A stretch of DNA of 8,107 bases from Palsa-1233 sp031367105 (GTDB lineage Bacteria > Gemmatimonadota > Gemmatimonadetes > Gemmatimonadales > GWC2-71-9), in contig JANLPG010000146.1 of assembly GCA_031367105.1 (NCBI GenBank), positions 1 to 8,107 of the forward strand. Reading direction: 5' to 3'. A model generated the notes under the pieces. That model searched no databases and was not told the origin of the DNA. It worked only from the letters and a program-made list of their open reading frames with translations. Both the position numbers and the translations under genes were made by a program. Of the stretch, positions 1-6,028 are shown in pieces. Numbering within the stretch: the stretch's first letter is position 1; every line of letters begins with the position of its first letter.

Positions 1-220
1 CGAGCGAGCGGAGCGCGGTGCAAGTCACGGTCCTGCAGGGCGTGGCGTGGGGCAGCTCGACCAGCGTGACGCAGGGAAACTTCCGGGATCGAGCGATCAA
101 TTCAGCTGGCGCAGAATTGATGGTGCTGTCGCGTGCAGGCGCGAGCTGGCTCATTCGGGCAATCCATTGGTCGTCGAGCAGCCGGCGGAAGGCGCCCGGA
201 TAGCCCTGCTCGACGAACAC
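1..220 (-). other. Open frame of unknown nature running off the left edge
   Basis: On the minus strand a frame without stops runs from a TGA shortly upstream of position 220 to the window edge. The first possible start is a GTG at 218-220, giving about 73 codons. The first 30 codons or so have mostly G or C in third position and read like protein (starting VFVEQGYPGAFRRLLDD). The later part is rich in Cys, Thr and Arg and less convincing. No family is recognised. It may be the N-terminus of a gene continuing to the left, a decayed gene fragment, or chance in GC-rich DNA. There is no clear ribosome binding site. Confidence 0.25.
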
Positions 221-259
221 CGCGTCCGCGGTTTGGGCTTGATTCGCTCCTCACCTTTT

Positions 260-279
260 CGAGCACACGTCAGTGCTCG
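260..279 (-). terminator. Hairpin after the minus-strand envelope operon
   Basis: A perfect inverted repeat, CGAGCAC / GTGCTCG (7-bp stem, 6-base loop), lies about 30 bases beyond the stop codon of the last minus-strand gene. That position suits a transcription terminator or an mRNA 3'-end stabiliser. On the minus strand the stem is followed by an A-rich stretch, not a U-tract, so it is not a textbook intrinsic terminator. An operator for something to the left is the alternative. Confidence 0.35.
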
Positions 280-307
280 CGGCCCACGCTGCATTCAAGC
301 CCACCGC

Positions 308-796
308 TTACGCAACGTCCGGTGAGTTGAAGCCGGTCGAGTGCGGCAAGGGTGGCGCACCGAGACCGGAAAAGGCCGGCGCAGAGGATGTTGGCGTGCG
401 GGCAAGATGCTCTCGCACGGGGTCGGTCAGGCGTTGCTTCAGCCCTGGCACGGCCTCGTGAAGGAGGTCGAGTGCCGCCGCGGAGGCGACCGCCCCCAGC
501 GCACCCTGGAGGCGATCCCAGGATCCCGAGGCCTTCCGCGACCTCGGCTCAGGTTCAGGCCGTCGCGCGCCGGCTGCTTCCCGGCGGGAACGGGAGCCGC
601 CCAGCACCGCTGCAGCGAGCAGCCCGCCAGCAAACGCGAGCCCGAGCACGGCCATTGGACGTTTGTCGAACTGCACCCGCCAGTCGCCCAGTTCCTTCGC
701 CTTGGTCTCAAGTGCGGCGAGGTTGTGCTCGAGCGCTTCGTGGCTCGCCACGATTGTACGCTTCAGTTCCGCTGCAGTGTCATTCATTGATGGCAC
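308..796 (-). CDS. Small membrane-anchored protein, DUF3618-like
   Basis: This is the third gene of the minus-strand cluster. The longest form starts at a GTG (794-796) and has 162 residues. An in-frame ATG three codons in (785-787) is an equally good start, and neither has a strong Shine-Dalgarno sequence. The N-terminal 40 residues form a charged helix (AAELKRTI, then repeated Ala/Leu/Glu/Lys). A single hydrophobic segment follows at about 47-67 after a KRP turn, then a basic Arg/Pro/Glu-rich linker and a weakly amphipathic helix (about 95-120). The layout of helix, D-x-R/K-P turn and one membrane helix resembles DUF3618-type proteins, which sit beside YqjD/YqjE homologues; no biochemical function is established. 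The frame overlaps the end of the preceding gene (stop 780-782), indicating co-transcription and probably coupled translation. The family call is by pattern only. Confidence 0.72.
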   Translation of the reverse strand: MPSMNDTAAELKRTIVASHEALEHNLAALETKAKELGDWRVQFDKRPMAVLGLAFAGGLLAAAVLGGSRSRREAAGARRPEPEPRSRKASGSWDRLQGALGAVASAAALDLLHEAVPGLKQRLTDPVREHLARTPTSSAPAFSGLGAPPLPHSTGFNSPDVA

Positions 797-1151
797 GTCC
801 GAAGGGTGCGTCGGGAATGTGCCGCAGTGGCGCGATCTGCTTCAGGCGACCGAGCCCGCCGGCCAGCAGCGCCATCGCCGCGACGGCGAACAGCGCTCCC
901 ACGATCAGCGCTGCCGCCCAGAGTGGGATGCGTGTGGCGAGCGCGGTGACTGCCGCAAACATCACGAAGCCAAGCGCCAACTGACCGAGCGCGGCGCCAG
1001 CGCCGATGAGCCGGCTGGCTCGAGCGCCCTGATGGGCCGCCTGAACCAGTTCCGTCTTGGCAAGCTGGAGTTCCGCCTGTACGAGATCCTCGACATTGCC
1101 GACGATCCCGTGGACAACCGCTGTGAACGATCTGGATTCTGGCTCGGTCAT
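780..1151 (-). CDS. YqjE / Holin-X-like two-helix membrane protein
   Basis: A protein of 123 residues starting at the ATG at 1149-1151, preceded by GAGGG seven bases upstream. A longer in-frame start at 1199 exists but would overlap the upstream gene and adds a non-conserved stretch. Residues 1-45 form an amphipathic helix (EDLVQAELQLAKTEL) typical of the Holin-X/YqjE (DUF1469) family. Two membrane helices follow at about 48-71 and 76-100, then a short cytoplasmic tail. The family has a holin-like name, but members in chromosomal YqjD-YqjE clusters are thought to be envelope-associated proteins of stress or stationary phase, not lysis proteins. The gene begins 10 bases after the stop of the YqjD-like gene, and its end overlaps the next gene, so the three probably form one operon. 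Confidence 0.82.
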   Translation of the reverse strand: MTEPESRSFTAVVHGIVGNVEDLVQAELQLAKTELVQAAHQGARASRLIGAGAALGQLALGFVMFAAVTALATRIPLWAAALIVGALFAVAAMALLAGGLGRLKQIAPLRHIPDAPFGRAINE

Positions 1152-1161
1152 CGAGGCACCC

Positions 1162-1587
1162 TCAATCGTTCCGGATGGCACGAGCCGTGAGGAATCCAAC
1201 CACGCCGGCCGCGATCAGCGCCTTACCGGGGTTGCTGCGGACGTACTGCTCCAGCGAACCGACCATCGCCTTGAGGTCGTGGTCGCGAACAAAATCGGCA
1301 CTCGCCTGAAGTGAGTCGGCCGCTCCGTGCGCGAGCTGAGCGACCTTTTCGCCACCTGAATGGCTGAGTTCCGAGATCTTGTCGCCACCTGCGTGCAACT
1401 GCCCCGCCGCACCCGAAAGCGTTCCCGCAGCCGTCGCCCGCTTCGAGTCAATTGCGTTGATGGCATTCTTGCCGAGATCCATCGCCTTTTCCTCGGCACG
1501 TTCGAGCACACCCGCCAATCCCGTCTTGCCTTGGTCAGCCGCGCCGTCGAAACGAGGCTGCTCCATCGTCTGTCCGTCCGTTGTCAT
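1162..1587 (-). CDS. YqjD/ElaB-type (DUF883-like) tail-anchored protein
   Basis: A protein of 141 residues starting with ATG at 1585-1587, with GGGAG about ten bases upstream. Residues 20-110 are a long Ala/Gly/Lys/Glu-rich, mostly helical region with no cysteine. The C-terminus carries the diagnostic signature of the family: a charged Tyr-Val-Arg-Ser-Asn-Pro-Gly-Lys turn (about 115-122), a single hydrophobic helix ending in Gly-Phe-Leu, and a short basic tail. In Escherichia coli, YqjD is an inner-membrane, stationary-phase protein that binds ribosomes through its soluble part; whether this one does is unknown. It leads the minus-strand cluster, ahead of a YqjE-like gene, the same order as in the E. 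coli yqjD-yqjE locus. The N-terminal 20 residues are polar and probably disordered. Confidence 0.8.
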   Translation of the reverse strand: MTTDGQTMEQPRFDGAADQGKTGLAGVLERAEEKAMDLGKNAINAIDSKRATAAGTLSGAAGQLHAGGDKISELSHSGGEKVAQLAHGAADSLQASADFVRDHDLKAMVGSLEQYVRSNPGKALIAAGVVGFLTARAIRND

Positions 1588-1835
1588 CTGGCAACCACTC
1601 CCGCTGAGAATGAGTCACGCGACCACCCGATGTGTGGCTGCGTGGAATACATCTCGGTGACGTGCGGCAAACGGGAGAACACACAACGATAGTTTCGCAA
1701 ACACAGCCTCGCGTGTTGCGTGAGGATCAACGCGAATTTCGCCCCTCCCAGTCGATCAGCCGGAGAGCCGTTACGGCCCACTCGGGAGGACGACCACCGC
1801 AACCATCCCGACGAGCTAGTCCCCGTCAGTCCAAC

Positions 1836-1849
1836 GAGCGATTTCGCTC
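1836..1849. repeat. Inverted repeat in the divergent promoter region
   Basis: GAGCGA and TCGCTC are separated by two bases, giving a nearly continuous dyad. It lies about 120 bases before the proposed start of the PAS-GGDEF-EAL gene. It could be a binding site for a dimeric regulator, but a dyad of this size also arises by chance in GC-rich DNA. Confidence 0.25.
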
Positions 1850-1947
1850 CTTGCCGCCCGATCGTACACTTCTGAACCATCACCAGACCAGTTGGGTATC
1901 GGTCGACACGGCAGCGGCCGCCCACTTCCGGCTGCAGCGCAGCTTTC

Positions 1948-1951
1948 GAGG
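1948..1951 (+). promoter_or_regulatory. Possible ribosome binding site for a CTG start at 1957
   Basis: GAGG lies five bases before an in-frame CTG at 1957-1959. The ATG at 2011 has no Shine-Dalgarno-like sequence before it, so this site favours the upstream start of the PAS-GGDEF-EAL gene. Confidence 0.35.
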
Positions 1952-2010
1952 CATTTCTGAGGTTAGCCAGCAGCGAATTTCACCAACTCCTCGATGCCGC
2001 GCCCGATGCG

Positions 2011-4068
2011 ATGGTCGTGCTGGATCGGCACGGGCACGTGACTGCCCTGAACCCTGAGGCGGAGCACTTCTTTGGCTGGGCCGAGTTGGAGCTGCTCGGA
2101 GAACCGATGAGTCGCTTGATCCCGGTGCGCTTTCATCGGCTCCTGGATACCGAACTGGAGATCGCCGGCGGTTGCCCTGCTGCCTCCTCGGCGCCGGGTA
2201 CCGTCAGCTGCTTTGCACGCCATCGTGATGGCAGCGAGTTTCCGGTAGAATTGACGCGGCGGTCGTTCGGCAATGCACTCGAGAGCCGCTCCCTCCTGAC
2301 GGTCCGTGACTTGACGCAATGGCGCCGCGCTCAGGAGACGCGATCCCGGAACAACCAGCAGGCGCGTGATGCGATCGAGTCGATCGGCGATGCGGTGATT
2401 ACGACGGATGCGTTCAGCAGGATCAGCTACCTCAATCCGATGGCCGAACACCTGACCGGCTGGTCGTCGAAGGAAGCGCTGGGACAGGCGCTGGATACTG
2501 TCCTGCCGCTGATTGCCGAGGCAAGTCGGCTACCCGTGCCCAACACGGCGGCGCGCTGCCTCAAGGAAGGGCGCTCGGTCGATCTGGAGGACGGGGTCCT
2601 GCTGCTCCGTCGCGACGGTACCGAGGTCCCGGTCGGTGATTCGGCCGCTCCGATTCGCGACCGTACCGGGGTGACGATCGGCGTCGTCCTGGTGATCCAG
2701 GATGAGAGTGAGAAGCGCCGCGTGGGGCATCGACTCTCCTACGAGGCGAGCCACGACGGACTGACCGGGTTGATCAATCGCCGCGAGTTCGAGCGCCGAT
2801 TGGCGCTCGTGGTCGCCGAGCTTTCCTCGGTTGCCGCTGAACACATCCTGCTCTCGCTCGATCTCGACCGGTTCAAGGTGGTCAACGACAGTTGTGGCCA
2901 CGATGCCGGTGACGCCCTGCTGCGGAGTCTGGGGCCGCTCCTCTCGCAACAGCTGCGGAAGCACGACACCCTCGCACGCCTGGGCGGAGACGAGTTCGGC
3001 ATTCTGCTGGCGAACTGTCCACTGGTTGAGGCCGAGCGGATCGCCGAGAACATCCGCCTGGAACTCAGCCGCTACCGCTTCGAATGGGCAGCTCAGCATT
3101 TTTCGATCGGCGTGAGTATCGGCCTGATCCGGGTCACCGAAACCCACGGTGAGATCGGATCGGTCCTGCGGCTGGCCGACGCGGCCTGCTATCAGGCCAA
3201 GGCTGGAGGCGGAGACCGGGTGTATTTCGATCGAGCGGGTGAGGCGAAGTACGATCCGTCACAGGTATTGACGCGTCCCTACACCCGGTTGGCGCGGGCA
3301 ATCGACGGCGGGCACTTCGAGCTGTACGCCCAGCCGATTGTCGCCTTGCAACCCGAGATTCCGGATCGCCCCCGGTACGAGATTCTCCTGCGGCTTCCGG
3401 ATGGCCACGGCCGCGTGCAGAAAGCAGCCGACTTCCTGCCTCAGGCGGCGCGCTACAACCTCCTCCCAGCGATTGATCAATGGGTGGTGTGCCAGACGAT
3501 CGCACTCCTCGGCCGCTGGCGCCGCGAGAACCCCGGCGCAGTGCTGCCGGTGATGCAGATCAACCTCTCGCCCTCGGCGCTTGCCGACGATTCGCTGGTC
3601 GCGATCATCGAGGGGCAGCTGGCGAAACACGACCTCCCTCCGCAGGCGATCTGTTTCGAACTCGCCGAGTCGGCGGCACTCGCCAATCAATCGCGGACCC
3701 TGCGATTCCTGACCGGAGTCCGAAGTGCCGGCTGCGGCATTGCACTGGAGGATTTCGGGGGCGGGCTGACTTCGCTGGCCTATCTCCGGACGCTTCCGGT
3801 CGACTTCCTGAAAATCGGCGGTCCGTTCATCGGCGAGATCGTCGAGGATCCGGTCTTCGGCAGTATCGTCTCGGCCGTCAACCAGATCGGCCGAAGCCTC
3901 GGCATCACCACCATCGCCAAGCAGGTGGGCAGTGAGAACGCGCTCCGCTTGCTCCGGACCCTCGGGATCGGGTATGCCCAGGGGTTGGCGCTGACGCCGC
4001 CGATGCCGCTCCTCGACGAGGAAGGGCAGTTCAGTATGCCGATTCATTTGCTGCAGCAATCGGCGTAA
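2011..4068 (+). CDS. PAS-PAS-GGDEF-EAL cyclic-di-GMP protein with degenerate EAL
   Basis: A soluble signalling protein of 685 residues from the ATG at 2011. The frame stays open upstream to a TGA at 1873-1875. The 18 codons before the ATG encode a typical PAS opening (FHQLLDAAPDA), so translation probably begins earlier, perhaps at CTG 1957. Domains: PAS 1 at about 1-105, PAS 2 at about 115-235, GGDEF at about 245-410, EAL-like at about 425-670. The diguanylate cyclase part looks active: SHDGLTGL, DLDRFK (metal Asp284), N292, GGDEF 325-329, and an RKHD inhibitory site at 316-319, exactly five residues before GGDEF. The phosphodiesterase part keeps E457 (EIL for EAL), N518, E550, D581, K601 and Q657. 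However, the usual Asp-Asp is Glu-Asp (580-581), KID is KIG, and the AEGVE loop reads AKQVG (636-640), so the catalytic base is lost. It likely makes cyclic-di-GMP and may only bind it through the EAL domain. First gene of the operon. Confidence 0.93.
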   Translation: MVVLDRHGHVTALNPEAEHFFGWAELELLGEPMSRLIPVRFHRLLDTELEIAGGCPAASSAPGTVSCFARHRDGSEFPVELTRRSFGNALESRSLLTVRDLTQWRRAQETRSRNNQQARDAIESIGDAVITTDAFSRISYLNPMAEHLTGWSSKEALGQALDTVLPLIAEASRLPVPNTAARCLKEGRSVDLEDGVLLLRRDGTEVPVGDSAAPIRDRTGVTIGVVLVIQDESEKRRVGHRLSYEASHDGLTGLINRREFERRLALVVAELSSVAAEHILLSLDLDRFKVVNDSCGHDAGDALLRSLGPLLSQQLRKHDTLARLGGDEFGILLANCPLVEAERIAENIRLELSRYRFEWAAQHFSIGVSIGLIRVTETHGEIGSVLRLADAACYQAKAGGGDRVYFDRAGEAKYDPSQVLTRPYTRLARAIDGGHFELYAQPIVALQPEIPDRPRYEILLRLPDGHGRVQKAADFLPQAARYNLLPAIDQWVVCQTIALLGRWRRENPGAVLPVMQINLSPSALADDSLVAIIEGQLAKHDLPPQAICFELAESAALANQSRTLRFLTGVRSAGCGIALEDFGGGLTSLAYLRTLPVDFLKIGGPFIGEIVEDPVFGSIVSAVNQIGRSLGITTIAKQVGSENALRLLRTLGIGYAQGLALTPPMPLLDEEGQFSMPIHLLQQSA

Positions 4069-4074
4069 CCAGGT

Positions 4075-4545
4075 GTGCAGCGCCCCAGAGGGAGTGGCCG
4101 GGTGAGGCCGGGGAGCACGGCCGCGACGGACGTCGCGCGGCGCCTCTGGGATCGGGTTGCCCCGGGCGCCCCGGATGCCCCAGAAACTGTGGCCGTCACG
4201 GCCGACCGGGTCTATTCGCAGCTCCACCCCACCTTGGGGCGATGGATTGGCGTCGAGGGTTTCCGGGCACTGCTCGACCGGGCGCTCGGATTGGCGCGGA
4301 CCGAGTATCCCGTACTCCGTGATCTGTTCTTCCTCGGGGGTGAAGACCCCGTGATCACGGCGGCGGTGCGTGACTACGGCGCCCCCACCGTGGTCACCGG
4401 GCTGATCGGCACAATCGCCATCCTGATTGAACTGCTCGGTCGCGTGATCGGCCTGGAGCTGGCGCTCCATCTGGTCGGACAGGTGGGCGACCCGGGCGCG
4501 CCTGATTTGTTGCAGAGCGAGTCCTCCGGAGGCCGAGATGGCTAG
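4075..4545 (+). CDS. Uncharacterised helical protein upstream of KaiC-like gene
   Basis: I do not recognise a named family. The longest form (156 residues) starts at GTG 4075, six bases after the preceding stop. A better start is GTG 4102, which has AGAGGGAG seven bases upstream and yields 147 residues. The protein appears all-helical. There is an N-terminal segment (TAATDVARRLWDRVAP), a middle one with Trp and a Gly-Phe-Arg-Ala-Leu motif (about 57-75), and a C-terminal hydrophobic stretch (about 104-135) broken by Glu and Arg, so more likely a buried or amphipathic helix than a true membrane span. There are no cysteines or enzymatic motifs. Its end overlaps the KaiC-like gene by 8 bp, implying coupled translation and probably a shared complex. 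It does not resemble KaiB (thioredoxin-like). A KaiA-like helical adaptor role is speculation. Confidence 0.75.
   Translation: MQRPRGSGRVRPGSTAATDVARRLWDRVAPGAPDAPETVAVTADRVYSQLHPTLGRWIGVEGFRALLDRALGLARTEYPVLRDLFFLGGEDPVITAAVRDYGAPTVVTGLIGTIAILIELLGRVIGLELALHLVGQVGDPGAPDLLQSESSGGRDG
4528..4532 (+). promoter_or_regulatory. Strong ribosome binding site for the KaiC-like gene
   Basis: GGAGG lies five bases before the ATG at 4538 and within the coding end of the preceding gene. It forms half of a perfect 10-bp palindrome, CCTCCGGAGG (4523-4532). It fixes the start of the KaiC-like gene and supports coupling to the gene before it. Confidence 0.75.
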
Positions 4546-6028
4546 AAAGCCGGCTGCGAAGCCCGCGATGCGTGCACCCGCTGCCCTACAGCTACTCGAC
4601 ACCGGGGTCCCCGGACTGAATGACGTGCTCGGCGGCGGCGTTCCGGAGCTCTCCTTCAACCTTGTCACGGGCGGGCCTGGTGCCGGCAAGACCACCCTCT
4701 CGATGCAGTTGCTGTTCGCCAACGCCACCCGGAAACGTCCCGGCCTCTTCATCACGCTCCTCGGCGAGACTTCGCTGAAGATGCTCCGGTACCAGCAGCT
4801 GTTCGACTTCTTCGATGTCAAGCGGGTCGGGACGGAGGTGTATTTCCTCAACCTGACAGAGGAAGCGCTCAGCGGTGATCTGGATGGCGTGCTCGCACAG
4901 ATCCTCGCCGAGATCGCCCGCCTGCACACCGGCATCATCGTGGTTGATTCGTTCCGCTCGTTGATCCGCTCCCAAGGGCCGAACGTTCCGGTGGGCCACC
5001 TTGAAGAGTTCATCCAGCGATTGGCGATGCACCTCACCACCTGGGAGGTCACCTCCTTCCTGATCGGCGAGTATTCGGAGCGGGAACGGAGTGACCCGAT
5101 TTTTACGATCGCGGATGGTATCCTCTGGCTCTCGCAGGATGCCAATCGCAATTCGGTCGTGCGGCAGTTGCAGGTGGTGAAGGCGCGGGGGGTGGCATCA
5201 ATGCCCGGAATGCACACGATGCGGATGAGTACGGCGGGAATACAGGTGTTCCCACGTACGTCCGAGCGAGTCACCGACTTGAAGCGACCGGTCGCGCCGC
5301 GGCTCTCCACTGGGGTGGCCGGGCTGGATGAGATGATGGGCGGTGGAATTCCCCCAGGGGATTCGTTGATCATCGCCGGTCCGACCGGCAGTGGGAAGAC
5401 GACGTTTGCAATGAAGTTTGTGGCAGCCGGACTGAAAATCGGGGAGCCCGCGGTGATCGCGATCTTCGAGGAACATCCGGATGCCTACCTCGAGCGCGCC
5501 AAGCGCATCGATGTTGACCTGCGTGATGCGATCGCCAAGGAGCAATTATGCATCCTCTATTTGCGACCGCTGGATCTGTCGGTCGACGAGACGCTGGAGG
5601 AAATCCGGAGCGTCGTCGAACGGATCGGTGCGAAGCGAGTGGTCATCGATTCGATTTCAGGGTTCGAGATGGCACTCGCGCCGGCGTTTCGTGAAGACTT
5701 CCGTGAGTCGCTCTACCGACTGATCGGCGCGCTCACCGGTATTGGGGTCACGATGTTCTCGACTGTGGAAGTGAGTGAAGCCGATGGTGGGACCGGCCTG
5801 CAACTCGCCGGATATCAGGCATCGTTTCTGACGGATGATATCATCTCGCTGCGCTACGTGGAGCTTCAGGGGGAGCTGCGCAAGACACTGATCGTGCTCA
5901 AGATGCGCGGCAGCGCGCACTCGCGTGAGTTCCGGAGCTATGAGATCACCGCGTCCGGTATCCAGCTTCAGTACGCGAGTCAGGCGGGAACGCACATCAA
6001 GGCCGACCTGCGGCCCCACGCGCCCTGA
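4538..6028 (+). CDS. KaiC-like double RecA-domain ATPase
   Basis: A soluble protein of 496 residues with two tandem KaiC/RecA-fold domains, close to the length of cyanobacterial KaiC (about 519). Domain I (about 18-245) has Walker A GGPGAGKTT (45-53) and Walker B ending in D137 (IIVVD). Domain II (about 252-480) has Walker A GPTGSGKTT (281-289) and Walker B ending in D371 (RVVID). KaiC's catalytic Glu pair is present in domain II (FEE, 310-312) but reads GE in domain I (76-77). By alignment with the KaiC segment ISTITDTII, the phosphorylation region here reads ASFLTDDII: the Ser is kept (S429), while the neighbouring Thr is Phe. Such proteins form ATP-driven hexamers that act as signalling platforms; cyanobacterial KaiC runs the clock with KaiA and KaiB, neither of which is seen here. 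It overlaps the preceding gene by 8 bp and the kinase gene by 1 bp, suggesting that it works with that kinase. Calling it kaiC would overstate the match. Confidence 0.93.
   Translation: MARKPAAKPAMRAPAALQLLDTGVPGLNDVLGGGVPELSFNLVTGGPGAGKTTLSMQLLFANATRKRPGLFITLLGETSLKMLRYQQLFDFFDVKRVGTEVYFLNLTEEALSGDLDGVLAQILAEIARLHTGIIVVDSFRSLIRSQGPNVPVGHLEEFIQRLAMHLTTWEVTSFLIGEYSERERSDPIFTIADGILWLSQDANRNSVVRQLQVVKARGVASMPGMHTMRMSTAGIQVFPRTSERVTDLKRPVAPRLSTGVAGLDEMMGGGIPPGDSLIIAGPTGSGKTTFAMKFVAAGLKIGEPAVIAIFEEHPDAYLERAKRIDVDLRDAIAKEQLCILYLRPLDLSVDETLEEIRSVVERIGAKRVVIDSISGFEMALAPAFREDFRESLYRLIGALTGIGVTMFSTVEVSEADGGTGLQLAGYQASFLTDDIISLRYVELQGELRKTLIVLKMRGSAHSREFRSYEITASGIQLQYASQAGTHIKADLRPHAP

Larger units (their letters stand above)
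1588..2010. promoter_or_regulatory. Divergent intergenic region
   Basis: This region separates the leftward envelope operon from the rightward signalling operon, so promoters for both must lie here unless transcription enters from outside. I see no convincing -35/-10 pair on either strand. A weak plus-strand candidate is TACACT at 1865-1870. An inverted repeat GAGCGA-TT-TCGCTC lies at 1836-1849. From about 1957 the DNA probably already codes for the N-terminus of the PAS-GGDEF-EAL protein (see that entry). Short open frames here, such as minus-strand 1584-1925, have unusual composition and no recognisable product. Confidence 0.5.

Noticed and set aside
352..984. A 210-codon plus-strand frame opposite the envelope genes
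   Set aside because: Composition is Arg/Pro/Ala-rich, and the opposite strand encodes proteins with clear membrane helices and overlapping operon structure.
780..1151. The Holin-X-like gene as evidence of a prophage
   Set aside because: There is no lysin, phage structural or integration gene nearby, and the YqjD-like neighbour points to the chromosomal envelope cluster.
1584..1925. A 113-codon minus-strand frame in the divergent intergenic region
   Set aside because: It overlaps the YqjD-like start, is rich in Ser, Arg, Gly and Cys, and has no recognisable product.
1632..2057. A plus-strand frame overlapping the start of the PAS-GGDEF-EAL gene
   Set aside because: The other frame in the overlap encodes conserved PAS sequence; this one shows no domain.
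4075..4545. The idea that the small protein before the KaiC-like gene is KaiB
   Set aside because: KaiB is about 100 residues with a thioredoxin-like beta-alpha pattern; this protein is longer and looks all-helical.
3259..5373. A 704-codon open frame on the minus strand, longer than any sense gene here
   Set aside because: It lies antisense to the GGDEF-EAL, unknown and KaiC-like genes, has Ser/Arg/Pro-rich low-quality sequence, and contains the familiar antisense image of a Walker A motif. The sense frames have clear domains.
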